From Macrobrachium rosenbergii (taxonomy: Eukaryota; Arthropoda; Malacostraca; Decapoda; Palaemonidae), in contig NC_089792.1 in assembly GCF_040412425.1 (NCBI RefSeq), forward strand, positions 22,885,699 through 22,949,698: a stretch of DNA of 64,000 nt, given 5' to 3'. A program made the position numbers and the translations under genes. Within the stretch, counting starts at the first letter, position 1, and each line of letters opens with the position of its first letter. The notes beneath the pieces are model-generated. The model saw nothing but the letters and a program-made list of their open reading frames with translations. It was not told where the DNA came from and did no database searches. Of the stretch, positions 29,622 through 41,775 are shown one piece after another.

Positions 29622-29675
29622 CTATAATGTATATGTATTTATATAATATATAGATACATATACACATAATATGTG

Positions 29676-29760
<85 letters not shown>

Positions 29761-29804
29761 GTTTTTATATTAATATACTGTATATTCATATGTATATATA
29801 TATG

Positions 29805-29849
<45 letters not shown>
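29111..29849. repeat. complex AT satellite
   Basis: About 740 bp of (AT)n mixed with TATATG, TATACA and TATTTA variants, including inverted blocks such as 'aaaatatatagcctatacat' and its near complement around 29365-29500. It borders the assembly gap, which probably explains why the assembly breaks there. Confidence 0.92.
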
Positions 29850-29922
29850 AAAATCCATGAAGGAAAGAGAAACACTGGAGTGCTGCGAGGCCTTTCGACT
29901 GGCGTCCTTTACAGAACAAAAT
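29850..29922 (-). mobile_element. Penelope-like terminal fragment
   Basis: Inverted copy of the block at 8175-8283 ('ggcctttcgactggcgtcct'), abutting an AT tract. Confidence 0.5.
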
Positions 29923-29967
29923 AATTCTCTATTTTTTCCTTTGTAATCCCCATCTGTCATTTATATG

Positions 29968-30085
29968 AGCTTTCTTTGTAAACATACTTTTGTATTTCTT
30001 CATCAGTCTGCTGAGTAAAGGACGCCAGTCGAAAGGCCTCGCAGCACTCCAGTGTTTCTCTTTCCTTCGTGGATTTTGTCTTTAT
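29968..30085 (+). mobile_element. Penelope-like terminal fragment
   Basis: Direct copy of the 8175-8283 block; with 29850-29922 it forms a head-to-head pair 45 bp apart. Confidence 0.5.
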
Positions 30086-30694
30086 TTATATATTCATCAC
30101 GTTCCATATTTTCGTGATTCAGTTATACACACACACACGCATAATATATATATATATAGAGAGAAACTAGACATAGTGGTGAGTGGCACGCGTTTGCTTA
30201 ATTATAACATTCACGTTAACCCAAAATGAAGCAAAACGTTCTTACAACACCTTATGTGATTTATAATTACCTGAAAAACGGTAAAATAAAGCATTAAAAA
30301 TGTTTAAATCAAAATTCCTGAACTGGATCACTGCTAAATGGAAAATAGTTGTGAGCAATGTTGTTGATTTTATTGTGGGAACAAATTAATTTCTACTACT
30401 TTCGCTTATTAGGCGATGCAGTGGCATACCTGTGAAAGTGAATTGACCAAAACCTTATTATATTGTCTCAGAATTGACGAGTTGCTCATTGTCTTCTTCT
30501 TCTTCTTTTCTGAAGCCCAGATATCACGCAGAACTGGGCTGTGACTGGCTATCATTACTGTAGTGTTTATTGGGTGTTCCCGTTTTGCCTGTAACGCTCA
30601 AGTGTTTGTGTCTCTGTGAGTTTTAGTTTCTTGCAATCCGGTATCTTGAAAGGAAAGGGTTTCCAGTGTACATATTGAATGTACTGTAGTCATT
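30086..30694. other. non-coding spacer
   Basis: Short CA and AT runs at 30127-30160; nothing else recognised. Confidence 0.45.
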
Positions 30695-30925
30695 GCTTAA
30701 GGGTCTTTGCAGCGCCCCCTCGGCCCCTCGTTGCAACCTCTTTCATTCCTTTTACTGTACCTCCTAACATGTTCTCTTTCTTCCGTCTTACTTTCCACCC
30801 TCTCCTGACAATTGATTCATAGAGCAACCAAGAGTTTTCCTCCTGTTACACCTTTCTACTCTCAATTTCCGTTTCAGCGCTGAATGACCTCATAGGTTCC
30901 AGCGCTTGGCCTTAGACCTAAATTG
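30695..30925 (-). mobile_element. family-B SINE-like element
   Basis: Inverted copy with 'gcagcgccccctcggcccct', 'tctcctgacaattgattcat' and 'cagcgctgaatgacctcata'. A plus-strand copy lies 170 bp away at 31095. Confidence 0.82.
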
Positions 30926-31094
30926 AATATCCTTCTATTCTACATATTGAAATGCAGAATCCTCTTAGAACCACTCGTGGTTGGAGGAGAGCTCTCAGCT
31001 TTCTGCTCATCCCACACAAACTTTTCTCTTTGCTATCTTGGAAGCTGCTGCTATATTTCATCTTCTTGATACAAAGTATTGAATTGAACTGAGT

Positions 31095-31400
31095 ATAAAA
31101 TTTAGGCCAAAGGCCAAGCACTGGGACCTATGGTGTCATTCAGCGCTGAAATGGAAATTGACAGTAAAAGGTTTGCAAGGTGTAACAGGAGGAAAACCTC
31201 GCAGTTGCACTGTGAAACAATTGTTAAGAGAGGGTGCTGAAAGTAAGATGGAAGAAAGAGAATATGAAAGGAGGTATAGTAAAAGGAAAGAAAGGGGTAT
31301 GCAGCTAGGGGCCGAAGGCACGCTGCAAAGAACCTTATGTAACGCCTGCAGTGCACCACATGAGGTGCACTGACAGCCCTCCCTCCTACGGGGTATAATT
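31095..31400 (+). mobile_element. family-B SINE-like element, most complete copy
   Basis: Runs from 'aaatttaggccaaaggccaa' through 'cagcgctgaaatggaaattg', 'tgtaacaggaggaaaacctc' and 'ggggccgaagg' to 'gaggtgcactgacagccctc' and 'ctacggggta'. It serves as the reference for the other copies. No RNA polymerase III boxes were confidently identified, so the SINE label rests on size and dispersion. Confidence 0.8.
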
Positions 31401-33047
31401 TGCCTTGTGTGACAGCACTGGTCGCAGTCAAAGTAAAAATAAGATTATAGTACCAACGGCCATGAATGTAGTGATGTATCTTATTCATCGCTCAGGTGTT
31501 TCAGGACTTCATCTGCATCACATAGTGTTACGTCAAGAACATCCAATATCAGAACAAATCATTATATGCAAGCTTTTCCTTTGCTCCATAATGTAACTGG
31601 GCACCTATCTAGTACCCTGGGTTGAGATATGGTGGTCCAGTGGTTGAAGGGAATCCAGAGTAACCAGCAACTTAGCAACTAAAACAGAGCATTAACGCTA
31701 ATGTAAGGCAGAAACAGTGATATAATGAGAGAGATATATGGGTTCCCAAGACTGACTGTTAATTAAAGCATAAGCTTACTATATCTGTTGATTCCCCATT
31801 TTTTCAGTTGGCTATAGTTTGATGCTTTTGAACTAAGGAACCTTTGTGGACTCCCCCAATTCCTTGCTTTGAGCTTCATTGGGAATCATTATCACATTCA
31901 CACATACACAAACCCACACCATCTAGTACCACAATCTTGCCATTGTATATCCTTTCTTTACCTCCTCAGCCCGTTGTTATTGTAAATTATTCTTACAGAC
32001 ATTTATGCCGAGTCCTGTGGCCTTGGAAAGCAAAAGTCAAAACCTAACACACATCTTAGGTGAGACGCCTTAGCGGCAAAGTCTGGAACTGGGCGGGACC
32101 TTCCATGAAAGCTGGAATCTGTCTCGAGTCTCACCCATGACCTCTGGACAGGGCTTTTGGCCGAAAATTAACTTCCTTTGGTGTTGGCGACTGTCATCTC
32201 AGTCTAGTTCATTTTAACTACAATTATACTGTTAATTTGCATCCACCATTTTCTTCCGTGTTTATCCGGAAGTTTCATTTGAGTTCTTTTAGGAACTTGA
32301 CGAAAAAGTCCATCCATATTTCTATAAGACCTTATCCGTCAGCGGTTTTCTTGGAAGAGTAAATCGTGTTTCAAGAATGTAAAATTTCAGCTCATTCGGG
32401 AAAATAAACCACAAAAAAACCAAGAAACTAAAAAAGAAATGGATTAAAATTGACAATTAAACCATACAGAGGTAAATTGTGAAGTGAGAGAGAGAGAGAG
32501 AGAAAGGAACAGGTGAGATATGTAGAGGTCAGAGTTCTAGGGGACAGAAGGAATAAGACTCCGGAGTAAATACGTGAAAACAAATGACATTAAAACTAGG
32601 TAGATAACTGACATTACCTTACTGAGTATTAAAATACCAGCCTTTCTTAAAAGCAATGTTTTATATATTTATTAAGCTTTTTAATTGATTATATTCTCGC
32701 TTCTGATAAATGTTTATCTAGTAATCTTTAAATTAGAAAGCTCGCAGCAAGGATATATTAATTCAACAAAACTAACAAAGATTTATACAAAATAATATAC
32801 ATAGGTTTTTAAACCTCGAAAGCTGATCTGAAAGATGGTGGTTCGTCTGTTTTGGATTGAAAAGAAGGAAGAGAATTGTTACACGAAAGCGACATCTGCG
32901 ATTTAGACTTATAAAAGATCATTGTTGGGATCCTTGGAGTGTAGGATAGACAGTGGGCATTTGCACATTGTGAAAATGATGACGTTTCCCCTGTATGAGA
33001 ATTCTTACAAAATACTAAAGTAACAAATAAACAAGTAAAAAATTCGC
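31401..33047. other. non-coding spacer
   Basis: A short GA run at 32487-32503. No gene, RNA gene or recognised repeat otherwise. Confidence 0.45.
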
Positions 33048-33434
33048 CTAAGTTTCTTCAGCGCAATCGAGGTTTCTGTACAGCCGCTGCAGCGTATAAT
33101 CAAGGACACCGAAAATAGATCTATCCTTCGGTGGTCTCGGTATAATACTATATGAGCCGCGGCCCATGAAACTTTAATCACGGCCCGACGGTGGCCTATC
33201 CTACATCGTTGCCAGAAGCACGATTATGGCTAACTTTAACCTTAAATAAAATAAATAAACTACTGAGGCTAGAGGGCCGCAGTCTTTTTGTATGATGATT
33301 GGAGGGTGGATGGTCAACACACCAACTTGCAGCCCTCTAACCTCAGTAGTTTTTAAGATCTGAGGGCGGACAGAAAAAGTGCGGACAGACAGACAAAGCC
33401 GGCACAACAGTTTTCTTTTACAGAAAACTAAAAA
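33048..33434 (-). repeat. family-A repeat, copy 3
   Basis: Inverted copy just inside the inner edge of the right arm and not matched on the left, so an independent insertion. Confidence 0.85.
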
Positions 33435-33632
33435 TATAGAACGTTTAGCCGTCAAATGGTTTAGAATCTTCATAAACGTTTCACCAAGAAATTTGATTTT
33501 CCTGAAGCTTTCATTCATTAAGTGAATTACAATAGACTACAAGAAATCAAATCTCCAACTACATACATTTTTCTAGAATCCATTGCTTTCAATCCTACAA
33601 GAATTCTCTGCGAAATTCTTAAACACTGTCTT

Positions 33633-34043
33633 TTAAAGTGGATTTGGAATATCTTTACGTAAAATGGAAGCCTTGATTTTATTTGTAATCAGAGGTTCAT
33701 AAGCATTTTGTCTTTTAAAATGGATTTGGTATCTCTGGTTACGTGTAATGTAAGCCTTTATTTTATTCGTAATCAAATGTTTCATAAATAAAACGAAGGC
33801 TTCATTTGATGTAACCAAAAGATTAAGAGAACGTCGATGAGAGAAAACAGTAAAAAGGAAACTGTTTAAGAAAGGCTTTTGGCCTGAATCTCGCCACGCA
33901 GACCCGAGCGAGTGACTGTTCTTGGGTAACGATTGTCCTTGGTAGTTGCTCCTGGAGCGGAGAGTCCTTGGTAGGCGACGTCTACCTTCATCGGAAGTAA
34001 TTATGACGAACCAGAGAGCATTCTTACGTCGACCCGCGAACAT
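33633..34043 (-). CDS. conserved small ORF, right arm, doubtful
   Basis: 136 codons starting MFAGRRKNALWF; counterpart of the ORF at 7588-7836. It is longer because a frame change near the 3' end avoids the stop seen on the left. The tail includes two similar pieces (LITNKIKA), from a local DNA direct repeat. No domain is recognised; low confidence that it is a gene. Confidence 0.18.
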   Translation of the reverse strand: MFAGRRKNALWFVIITSDEGRRRLPRTLRSRSNYQGQSLPKNSHSLGSAWRDSGQKPFLNSFLFTVFSHRRSLNLLVTSNEAFVLFMKHLITNKIKAYITRNQRYQIHFKRQNAYEPLITNKIKASILRKDIPNPL

Positions 34044-34301
34044 CCTGTTTTGATTGTGCTTGTGGCAGTTCGATTTTCGAGTTAATGTTTGTGTTGAGAT
34101 TTATTGGATTTTTTTACACCGAGTATTTTTTACACGGTATTGTTTGCGGATTTATCAGTTCTAAGTTTAATTTTGTTTTAAGGTTTTTACTGAATGATTT
34201 TTTGTTTGTCATTTGACTCCAGATTCGATATTAATCCTGCGCTACTTAAAAGAATCTTGTTTTTACGCTTAGGTAGATAACTGAATATGCTTTTGTTTCA
34301 G

Positions 34302-34332
34302 GTCCTCCGTGTTAACGATCACTCTGGTGAAG
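34302..34332 (+). other. possible 5' untranslated exon
   Basis: Preceded by 'atgcttttgtttcag' and followed by 'gtacac'. The left arm keeps both borders, with a 1-bp indel inside. It would lie upstream of the ATG exon at 38200-38267 on the same strand. Evidence is splice-like borders only. Confidence 0.25.
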
Positions 34333-36157
34333 GTACACATCAGACATGGGTATTCTTAACTACCGAACTGGGTCATCTGTTGAACGACGATCTTGACAGA
34401 AAACGAATTTACGCCACGTCAGTTTTCAAGATGATAGGTAAAATAAAGAAGATAGAAGGAAAAAGTGAGTGTTTTGTTCATGTCTTTGCAAAACCGAATG
34501 CCTTTTTTTTTTTTTTTTATCCTCCATCCTTGTAGGGGTGGTGTCCTACAGGGCGGTGCTCCTACAGGGGTGGAGGTACTCCCTTGAACTTTTTATGGTA
34601 GGACGGAAGTCCTGCCATAATTAGTTCCGGGGAGGAAATTCTAAGTAGAGCAAAGCAATCTCGGTTACTTGCTGAATGGCCATATGAAGTTTGGAAGGAT
34701 TCATTTTGATGCTAGTTGGTGAATTTAGTTGAAATTGTGGTTCAATTATAGTTGGTTTCATTCATTCTTGAGTTAGACAAATCTTAAATTGAGCAAGTTT
34801 CAGGAAAATTAAAATAGAAGATAATTTAAGCTACTAGATATGTAATCGTAACGTAAGAATTATAATCCTTAGTCGATATTGGCTAGCTGTCTATTGTAGA
34901 TTTATTTACAGGCAAATCCGTGATGTGGTCTGACTGAATATTTAGAACGGTGACCTTCGTTAAGCTGTAGTTACAAATGCGCGAGCTGAAAGAATGGAAT
35001 GAAAATAGTTTGTCCTTCTCAATCTTGATTTTCTGAAAGGTAATAATTTTTTATTGAAGTTAATTACCCGAGTTGAGTTTTAATTTGCTTATTTGATAAA
35101 TGGATTCTTTACCAGTTAACTCCCACCTTATAATTAAGCTGTTTCTAGGGTAGTAAATCAAACCTGTGACTTTTTCTGTCTTTAAATTCTGCTGAACCAT
35201 TCCTAACGTTAATCTCTATTCCAGGTTAATTTAAATCAGCCGGTATGACCTGATTACTGAAGACAAAATTATCAGAGGTTAGGTTCCTGAAATAAGAACA
35301 AATATCGTATTAACCTTGGGGCCGAAAGCGTAACCAGTTATGGTGCTGAGATGTTAATTGTCATGAATTTCCTAGTCTCTTCAGAAATCTTGGATGAATT
35401 AAAAACATAATTTTAAAACAATGGTGAACTATCTTTATCCTCAACGTTGTTTGTATGGTTACTTTTTGAAATAAGGATGTACATTGTTCAAAAAACTTAT
35501 TAAGGTCTGTGGCTTTGCCTTTTGGGGAGGCCTGAAATGGGTTGCTGTACTGGTCCTTGTGAGACAAAGACTGCACAGTGATTATGAAATTGGAGGTACT
35601 TCTGAAGTACTTGGTTAACCAAAATTGACTCTGCTTGTATTATAGGTCTTGGAAATTGGGAGAACAGCAGTAACAATGTAAGGTTACCAAGGGTAGGAAT
35701 TAAACTTTCAGTGACTTGAGTTAGTGTAGTTATTCTTGTAATCAATTAAAAATTACAATTTTAATTACTAGAGGATATTGAAGTATTAGAGACTGGTTGC
35801 CACTAAATTCAGGTGGATGGTAGTGGTAGAAATGAAAATACCTAGTGGAATGAGATACTTGGTAGTTTACTCTTAAAACGAAGGAAGCTGTTGATCAAAA
35901 TTTTCCAGGTTTTGTGGGTGCCTGTGCTGTATAGTTTTGATAAGGATCTGCTTTTAAATTACAAAGCTGTAATTTAATTCTTGGTACCGTCCGAAGTTAC
36001 CGTTAATTTTGAGGTAGGGAGGTGGGTAAGCCACGTCTATCGTATAATGAAATCTCTGAAAAAAATTGCCTGTTAGATAGAATACTCAAAACACTTAAAA
36101 CACACTAGACAAAATATATGAAAGCTTACGAGGGTGAGTTAAGTGTCATGAGGCTAA

Positions 36158-36335
36158 TGGCCTGTCCACACTAGCGGGCATGCCCGTCGGGCACTTCCAG
36201 CCGTTTATATTTTCTCTCGCTTCTGAGGCATCGTTACCAGACAATCGCACCGTTCTGGCTCCACACTCGGTTGGTCAGGATAGTGGAACGGGTTATGGGA
36301 ACAGTGTTTGCCCGCCGATCAGGCCCGCTCGTCTA
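36158..36335 (+). mobile_element. PIF/Harbinger-like MITE, copy C3
   Basis: Right-arm homologue of 4808-4996. The left end 'ggcctgtccacactagcggg' follows TAA; the distal end is degraded. Confidence 0.78.
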
Positions 36336-36999
36336 GACGCTTTTTACTGTGCATGTACGGAGGTTGAACTGCCTAGTATGGCGCAATAACAAAATTCGCG
36401 TAGCAAAAGCACTCGTCACGAATAGAAGGACGAATAGGGAACCAACAGACTGTGCTTGATGGTTGCTCGCACTGCTTCCTCGTGTAAAGGTCATATTAAA
36501 AAAATTAATAGCGTATTTAAGTGGCGTTTCTCAATGCCACTTTGATGTCGGCAGAATCCAGAAAAATGGGTCATTCGATTGTCCACTTAAACGAGCAGCG
36601 CCATCTTTATATTAGATTGTCTAGTAGCTGAGCCTAACATTGCCAACCATGATATATCGTTCAGACAATATATGTAGATTTAGTTTCTTCGTAATTTAGT
36701 AGTTGCAACCAGGTTACTCTAAAAAAAAACTACTCAGAACATTTTTTCTAATTTAAAACAATAGTAACACCAATTAACAGTGTAACCGTAGAGAAGTAGC
36801 CTGATCAGTAATGGCTTCGAGAGCCTGAGTAGTATAAACTTAACGTTCGATTATATAGACTTTAGAGCAGTTGGTTGGTTATAAGTAACTGAAACAAAAG
36901 CATTTTTATTAGTGCAGAGATGTAAGAAGTCACAAAACGCGTGGAAAGTGTCTTCACAGGCTTGTGTTATAAAGAAAATGCATACCTTTGTGGGGACTA

Positions 37000-37215
37000 G
37001 AGTCGACAGTGCACCTCACAATGTGCACTGTAGGCATTACCAGTTCTTTGCAGCTTCCCTTCGGCCCATAGCTGCAACTCCTTTTATTCATTGTACTATA
37101 TACCGTTAGTTCTTTCTTCGCTCTTACTTTCCACCCTCTCCTAACAACTTTAATTTTTAGCGCTGAATGACCTCATAGGTCCCAGGGCTTGGGCTGTGGC
37201 CTAAATTTTATATTC
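37000..37215 (-). mobile_element. family-B SINE-like element
   Basis: Homologue of 3850-4085 in the right arm, with 'cagcgctgaa' complement context near 37160. Confidence 0.8.
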
Positions 37216-37404
37216 CGATAAAATCGTAAGAAAAATGTGTAGGGTATGGAGTGGTTGATATTATTAGGTATTGTAATTTTGCTTGTTGGCAGAGCAGATA
37301 AGTTGCAGACTTGACTTAAGTAGACCATTAAACATTGATGAAGGTAGATCATTAATGAGACCTAGAGTAAAGATGGATCGATTAAATGAAGTCTGTATGG
37401 CCTA

Positions 37405-37580
37405 GGTTACTGTACCTCCGTTCACATTCTCGTTCTTCCATCTTGCTGTCCACCCTCTCCTAACAATTGATTCATAGTGCGACTGCGAGGTTTTCCTCCT
37501 GTTACACCTTTCAAACCTTTTCACTGTCAATTTCCGTTTCAGTGCTAAATGGCCTTAGTTGCCCCAGTGCTTGGCATGTA
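37405..37580 (-). mobile_element. family-B SINE-like remnant
   Basis: Homologue of 3476-3660, including 'gaggttttcctcctgttaca'. Confidence 0.8.
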
Positions 37581-37705
37581 TGCCTAACATCTATAAATCT
37601 ACAGTCTATGTAGGCGTGGGGAGTAGTAATGATTTGTGTTGATACCCGGGAGTAAATGAATTGGAAGAAGCAGCAGAGCGAGAGACAGAAAAATTGTCAC
37701 TATTA

Positions 37706-37905
37706 AGCCCTGTCCACACCAGCGGGCAATGCCTGACGGGCAAACACTGTTCCCATAACCCTTTCCACTATATAACGAGCTTTACTGACCGACCGAGTAT
37801 GGAGCCAGAACGATGCAATTGCATGGTAACACTGCTTCAGAAGCGAGAGAAAATATAAACAGCTGGAAGTACCCGACAGTCATGCCCGCTAGTGTGGACA
37901 GGCCA
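37706..37905 (+). mobile_element. PIF/Harbinger-like MITE, copy C4
   Basis: 200-bp element with ends 'agccctgtccacaccagcgg' and 'ctagtgtggacaggcca', flanked by TTA at 37703-37705 and 37906-37908. Homologue of 3163-3360. Confidence 0.87.
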
Positions 37906-38199
37906 TTAGTAGTGATGAGATTTGAAGCACTACTGAAGAGACTTCCATCGTGTAGGTGTATGAATCGGCTAAAGGATGACTAAGGCAGTGTCATTTGAAT
38001 TAGAGAGAGTGCCTTAGCCGTGTAGATATATTAAGACAATGTGTAATGTATCTTACTGTTAAAAAGTGTTTTCTGTTTAGTAATTTTTACCAGAAACTGC
38101 TTTTGACTTTTGTGGAATCGACAGTAAAATAAAAATGGCTTGTGACCGAATAGTTTGTGTGCTTAGTGAAATTAATGATGAACTATTTTTGACTTTCAG

Positions 38200-38267
38200 A
38201 TAGTGGAATCCACAACAGAGTTGCAGGTTAAACATGGGAACTCTGTGCATTTCTGAAGAAGAGAAAG
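38200..38267 (+). CDS. putative 5' coding exon, right arm
   Basis: Acceptor 'ttttgactttcag', donor 'gtgagt', and ATG at 38234 in the context aaacATGGG open the peptide MGTLCISEEEK, ending with one base of the next codon. The left-arm counterpart (2865-2798, minus) encodes the same peptide. A downstream partner exon was not identified; a candidate at 42339-42406 has incompatible phase unless other exons intervene. Function unknown. Confidence 0.45.
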
Positions 38268-38504
38268 GTGAGTTCTCTCTATTTGAATATCATAATGGAA
38301 GTATATATTTTTTTTTCCAGAAAATATGCCAGTTTGAAATCTCATAATTTCTTGTTATAAAGTTCTCTGTTCTTGCTCAGATGGTAGGTGATGGATTTAA
38401 TGTTCTTTTCATTTTATCTTTAAAAGAGTTAGCTTATATTGAATAAGCCCTTTTCTTTAAATTCTAATGTTAAATTGCGATACTGGATTGTACCATGATA
38501 ATTC

Positions 38505-38815
38505 TGTCAGATCCACTTGTGTCATAATCTCTTGTTTCATAACCCTGTCAGAATCTCTTGTGTCATAACTCTGTCAGAATCTCTTGTGTCATAACTCTGT
38601 CAGAATCTCTTGTGTCATAGCTATGTCAGAATCCGTTGTCATAACTCTTTCAGAATCTCTTGTGTCATAACCCTGTCAGAATCTCTTGTGTCATAACTGT
38701 CAGAATCTCTTGTGTCATAGCTCTGTTAGAATCTCTTGTGTCATAACGCTGTCAGAATCTCTTGTGTCATAACTGTCAGAATATCTTGTGCCATAACTCT
38801 GTCTTGTGTCTGGTC
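38505..38815 (-). repeat. 26-bp minisatellite, right arm
   Basis: Units of about 26 bp containing 'agaatctcttgtgtcataac'. Mirror of 2250-2560 with several unit-level deletions between the arms. Confidence 0.92.
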
Positions 38816-39179
38816 GTAAGTCTAAGGAAAAGTTCCTCGTTCCAGGATTCGATGAACCTCCATGTAGACCTGTTTATCTCGAAAGCATTGCGCTTGAACA
38901 GGATATAACTATGCCCTGTGTAGCAGTGCTTCTATCTATCGCCAGAGGAACTGTACACGTGACTACAACGAACTACTGTTTCAGAGTTTTAGAAAATACT
39001 GTAATGGGTATGATTTCGTTTATAACTGCGTCATAGAATAAATTTGTTTGGTATAACCCCTTGACCTCTTGGACCAGGGCATAAGCATCTTTCATTTCTG
39101 TGGGCTTTAATACAAAGAACAGAATTTGTCTTGCGTTTGAATGTCAGGTCGACTCTGAAATTCTGTCAGTCGCATGATT

Positions 39180-39367
39180 GCCTATAGCTGACAAGGAATC
39201 CCAGTCATACACTAGCTATGCACTGGATATGGTATTGAGAGATGTTTCCATCGTAGCTGGGGCCAGAGACTATGAGGTGTTGGTTACTTAGACCATTATC
39301 CTATTTAGGTAACCTACAGTGGTATAGTGCAGCAGCCATGGTATCTCTATCAGCCAAAGTAATCAAG
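39180..39367. other. right-arm-specific insertion
   Basis: About 190 bp interrupting sequence that is continuous in the left arm near 1500. No recognisable terminal repeats; nature unknown. Confidence 0.6.
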
Positions 39368-39915
39368 GTTCTTTCAACAATGTCTGTTTACACTCTGTTC
39401 TTGTTTCACAGTCCTGTCATCAGTTTCCTCATGCTCACTGTGAAATAATTGCATCCAAGATACAGCATCATTTATCAATATCATGCAGTCTTTAACTCAT
39501 TTCCTTCACTAATTAGGAAGGCTAATAGCCCTCGCAATGGAAGCCCTCATTTTCCGTAATCATTGTTCGAGTAATTAAATCAGAGTTAGATATCGTAGAG
39601 GAAGTAATTGGTTCCCAAAAAGGCTTCGTTGAAATAGGCTGCAATTTTATACCTCATTCGCTTTTGCGTTGGTCGAACTCTCTAATAACAGAAATTTATT
39701 TATTACGCATTGGTTCCCTCAAGTTAACAGCGCCTTGTTAATGTTGCTTTACTATTTGTTTTCAATATCATGTTTTCAATATCATCATCATTATTATTTA
39801 TTATTATTATTATTATTGTTTAGTTAGTACTTTGATGGTTATCTGACGAAGAAGACAAATGCAGTGGATAATATCGTAGGTTTAGGGTCATGCAACATCA
39901 TTATCCCAAGAGCCC

Positions 39916-39917
<2 letters not shown>

Positions 39918-39949
<32 letters not shown>
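39918..39949 (+). repeat. (GA)n microsatellite
   Basis: Counterpart of the left-arm CT run at 928-957. Confidence 0.95.
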
Positions 39950-39951
<2 letters not shown>

Positions 39952-40190
39952 AGAAAGGGTTGGGGGAGAGGGAGAGTCTGTATATAAGAACGACGGAAAC
40001 TACCGAGAAAAAAGAAGTTTTAGATGTACCCATGATATTTTAAAACCTCGTACTTCCCGCAGTCGTCTGCCGCTGAGTCAAAATCACTTTCTACGGCTTC
40101 GTTTTATTTTCTTGCTTTTTTCTCTTATGTTATTCTCATTTGCTGCTTTCCTATTCCGGTGCGATTTTTTTTATAGCCTAGCAGAAAATT

Positions 40191-40192
<2 letters not shown>

Positions 40193-40253
<61 letters not shown>
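40193..40253 (+). repeat. (CT)n microsatellite
   Basis: Counterpart of the left-arm GA run at 645-693, and longer. A 150-codon ORF crossing it (39890-40342) is an artefact. Confidence 0.95.
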
Positions 40254-40258
<5 letters not shown>

Positions 40259-40479
40259 CTTTTTCGTAATTCATATTCGTTCCTCTTTCCAATTTTTCAG
40301 CTCAAATCTTTTTTTATCGGCATTTTTCCTAAGGTTATTTAATAATGTTTACAGGTGTTCAGTTTTTTGTTTTTTTGTTTCTTATTGCCGGTACACTTCC
40401 ATTTCTTTCCGCATTACCGTTCTTCCCCCTCCATGAGAGCTTCACAGCCATACCACCACAGCGACAACAAGAAGTGAAA

Positions 40480-40874
40480 AATGCGCCGAAGTTTCTTCGG
40501 CGCAATCGAGGTTTCTGTACAGCCGCTACAACGTATAATCAAGGCCACCGAAAATGGCTCGATCTTTCGGTGGTCTCGGTATAATGCTGTATGAACCGCG
40601 GCCCATGAAACTTTAACCACGGCCTGGTGGTGGCCTATCCTTTATCGTTGCCAGAAGCACTATTATGGCTAACTTTAACTTTAAATAAAATCAAAACTAA
40701 CTACTGAGGCTAGAGGGCTGCAAATTGGTATGTTTGATGATTGGAGGTGGATGATCAACATACCAATTTTGTAGCCCTCTAGCCTCAATAGTTTTTAAGA
40801 TCTGAGGATGGACAGAAAAGTGCGGACGGCCAGACAAAGCTGGCGCAATAGTTTTCTTTACAGAAAACTAAAAC
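40480..40874 (-). repeat. family-A repeat, copy 4
   Basis: Homologue of copy 1 in the right arm. It keeps the perfect terminal hairpin GCGCCGAAG/CTTCGGCGC near 40483-40503. Confidence 0.87.
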
Positions 40875-40920
40875 AGAGCGACAAAAGACAAAAAGAAATT
40901 AAAAAAAAACAATGCTCAGT

Positions 40921-41380
40921 GACCCTATCACAACCTCAGCAGTAACCGGAGCCATAAAAGCAAATGGAGTCACTCTACGTCTACGGCATAGCAAGCACAG
41001 CATGTGACGAACACAGCATTGAAACCCAACATGACTAAAGCTATAAAAGCAAATGAGGTCACTCCACAACATCGCCAACACAGCACAGCATTTTGTCTCA
41101 TTTTCCACCCTTTAGGCCCCCTTTCCAGTCTCTTGGTCTTCTCTTCATCCGTTGTCACCATCTTCATCCCTTGATACTCAACCTTATCCATTAACATCCT
41201 GTCTACCCCTTAGCACTCCCTGATCCCTAGACAGCCCCTCATAGCTCCCCTCCCCCTTGCACACCCTTCCATCTACTAACCCCTAACGACTCCTCAACCA
41301 CTCCCCAGTTGAGTCCAACTACCATCATCTTCAACTGGAGTCGTAATGACCTCACACTGCTTATGGCACCCTCCATTTGC
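40921..41380. other. non-coding, short local duplication
   Basis: Two related stretches share 'ataaaagcaaatg' followed by 'gtcactc' (40956-40978 and 41043-41068). No gene. Confidence 0.5.
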
Positions 41381-41775
41381 GTTTTAGTTTTCTGAGAGGA
41401 AAACTATTGTGCCGGCTTTGTCTGTCCGTCCGCACTTTTTTCTGTCCACCCTCAGATCTTAAAAACTACTGAGGCCAGAGGGCTGCAAATTTGTATCTTG
41501 ATCATCCATCCTCCAATCGTCAAACATACCAAATAGCAGCCCTCTAGCCTCAGTAGTTTTATTTTATGTAAGAAAGTTAGCCATAATGGTGCGTCTGGCA
41601 ACGATATAGGCCAGGCCACCAGCGGGTCGTAGTTCAAGTTTCGTGGGCGGCGGCTTACTCAGCATTATACCGAGACCACCGAAAGATAGATCTATTTTCA
41701 GTCGCCTTGATTATACGCAGTAGCGGCTGTACAGAAAACCCGATTGCGCCGAAGAAACTTCGACGTACTTTTTAG
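41381..41775 (+). repeat. family-A repeat, copy 5
   Basis: Direct copy, 500 bp from copy 4 in opposite orientation. Stem-loops are recognisable; the terminal hairpin has a few substitutions. Confidence 0.86.

Larger units (their letters stand above)
33470..40920 (-). repeat. right arm of large inverted repeat
   Basis: Inverted counterpart of 1-8174. It is shorter mainly because it lacks the left-only SINE and fold-back element. It carries its own insertion of roughly 190 bp near 39180-39367, absent at the matching place on the left (around 1500-1505). The two arms lie on opposite sides of the 500-N gap, so they are on different assembled contigs. Either a true segmental inverted duplication or two retained haplotypes joined by scaffolding could give this picture. 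Confidence 0.93.

Noticed and set aside
39890..40342. 150-codon plus-strand ORF
   Set aside because: It spans (GA)n and (CT)n runs, and the left arm does not keep the same frame.
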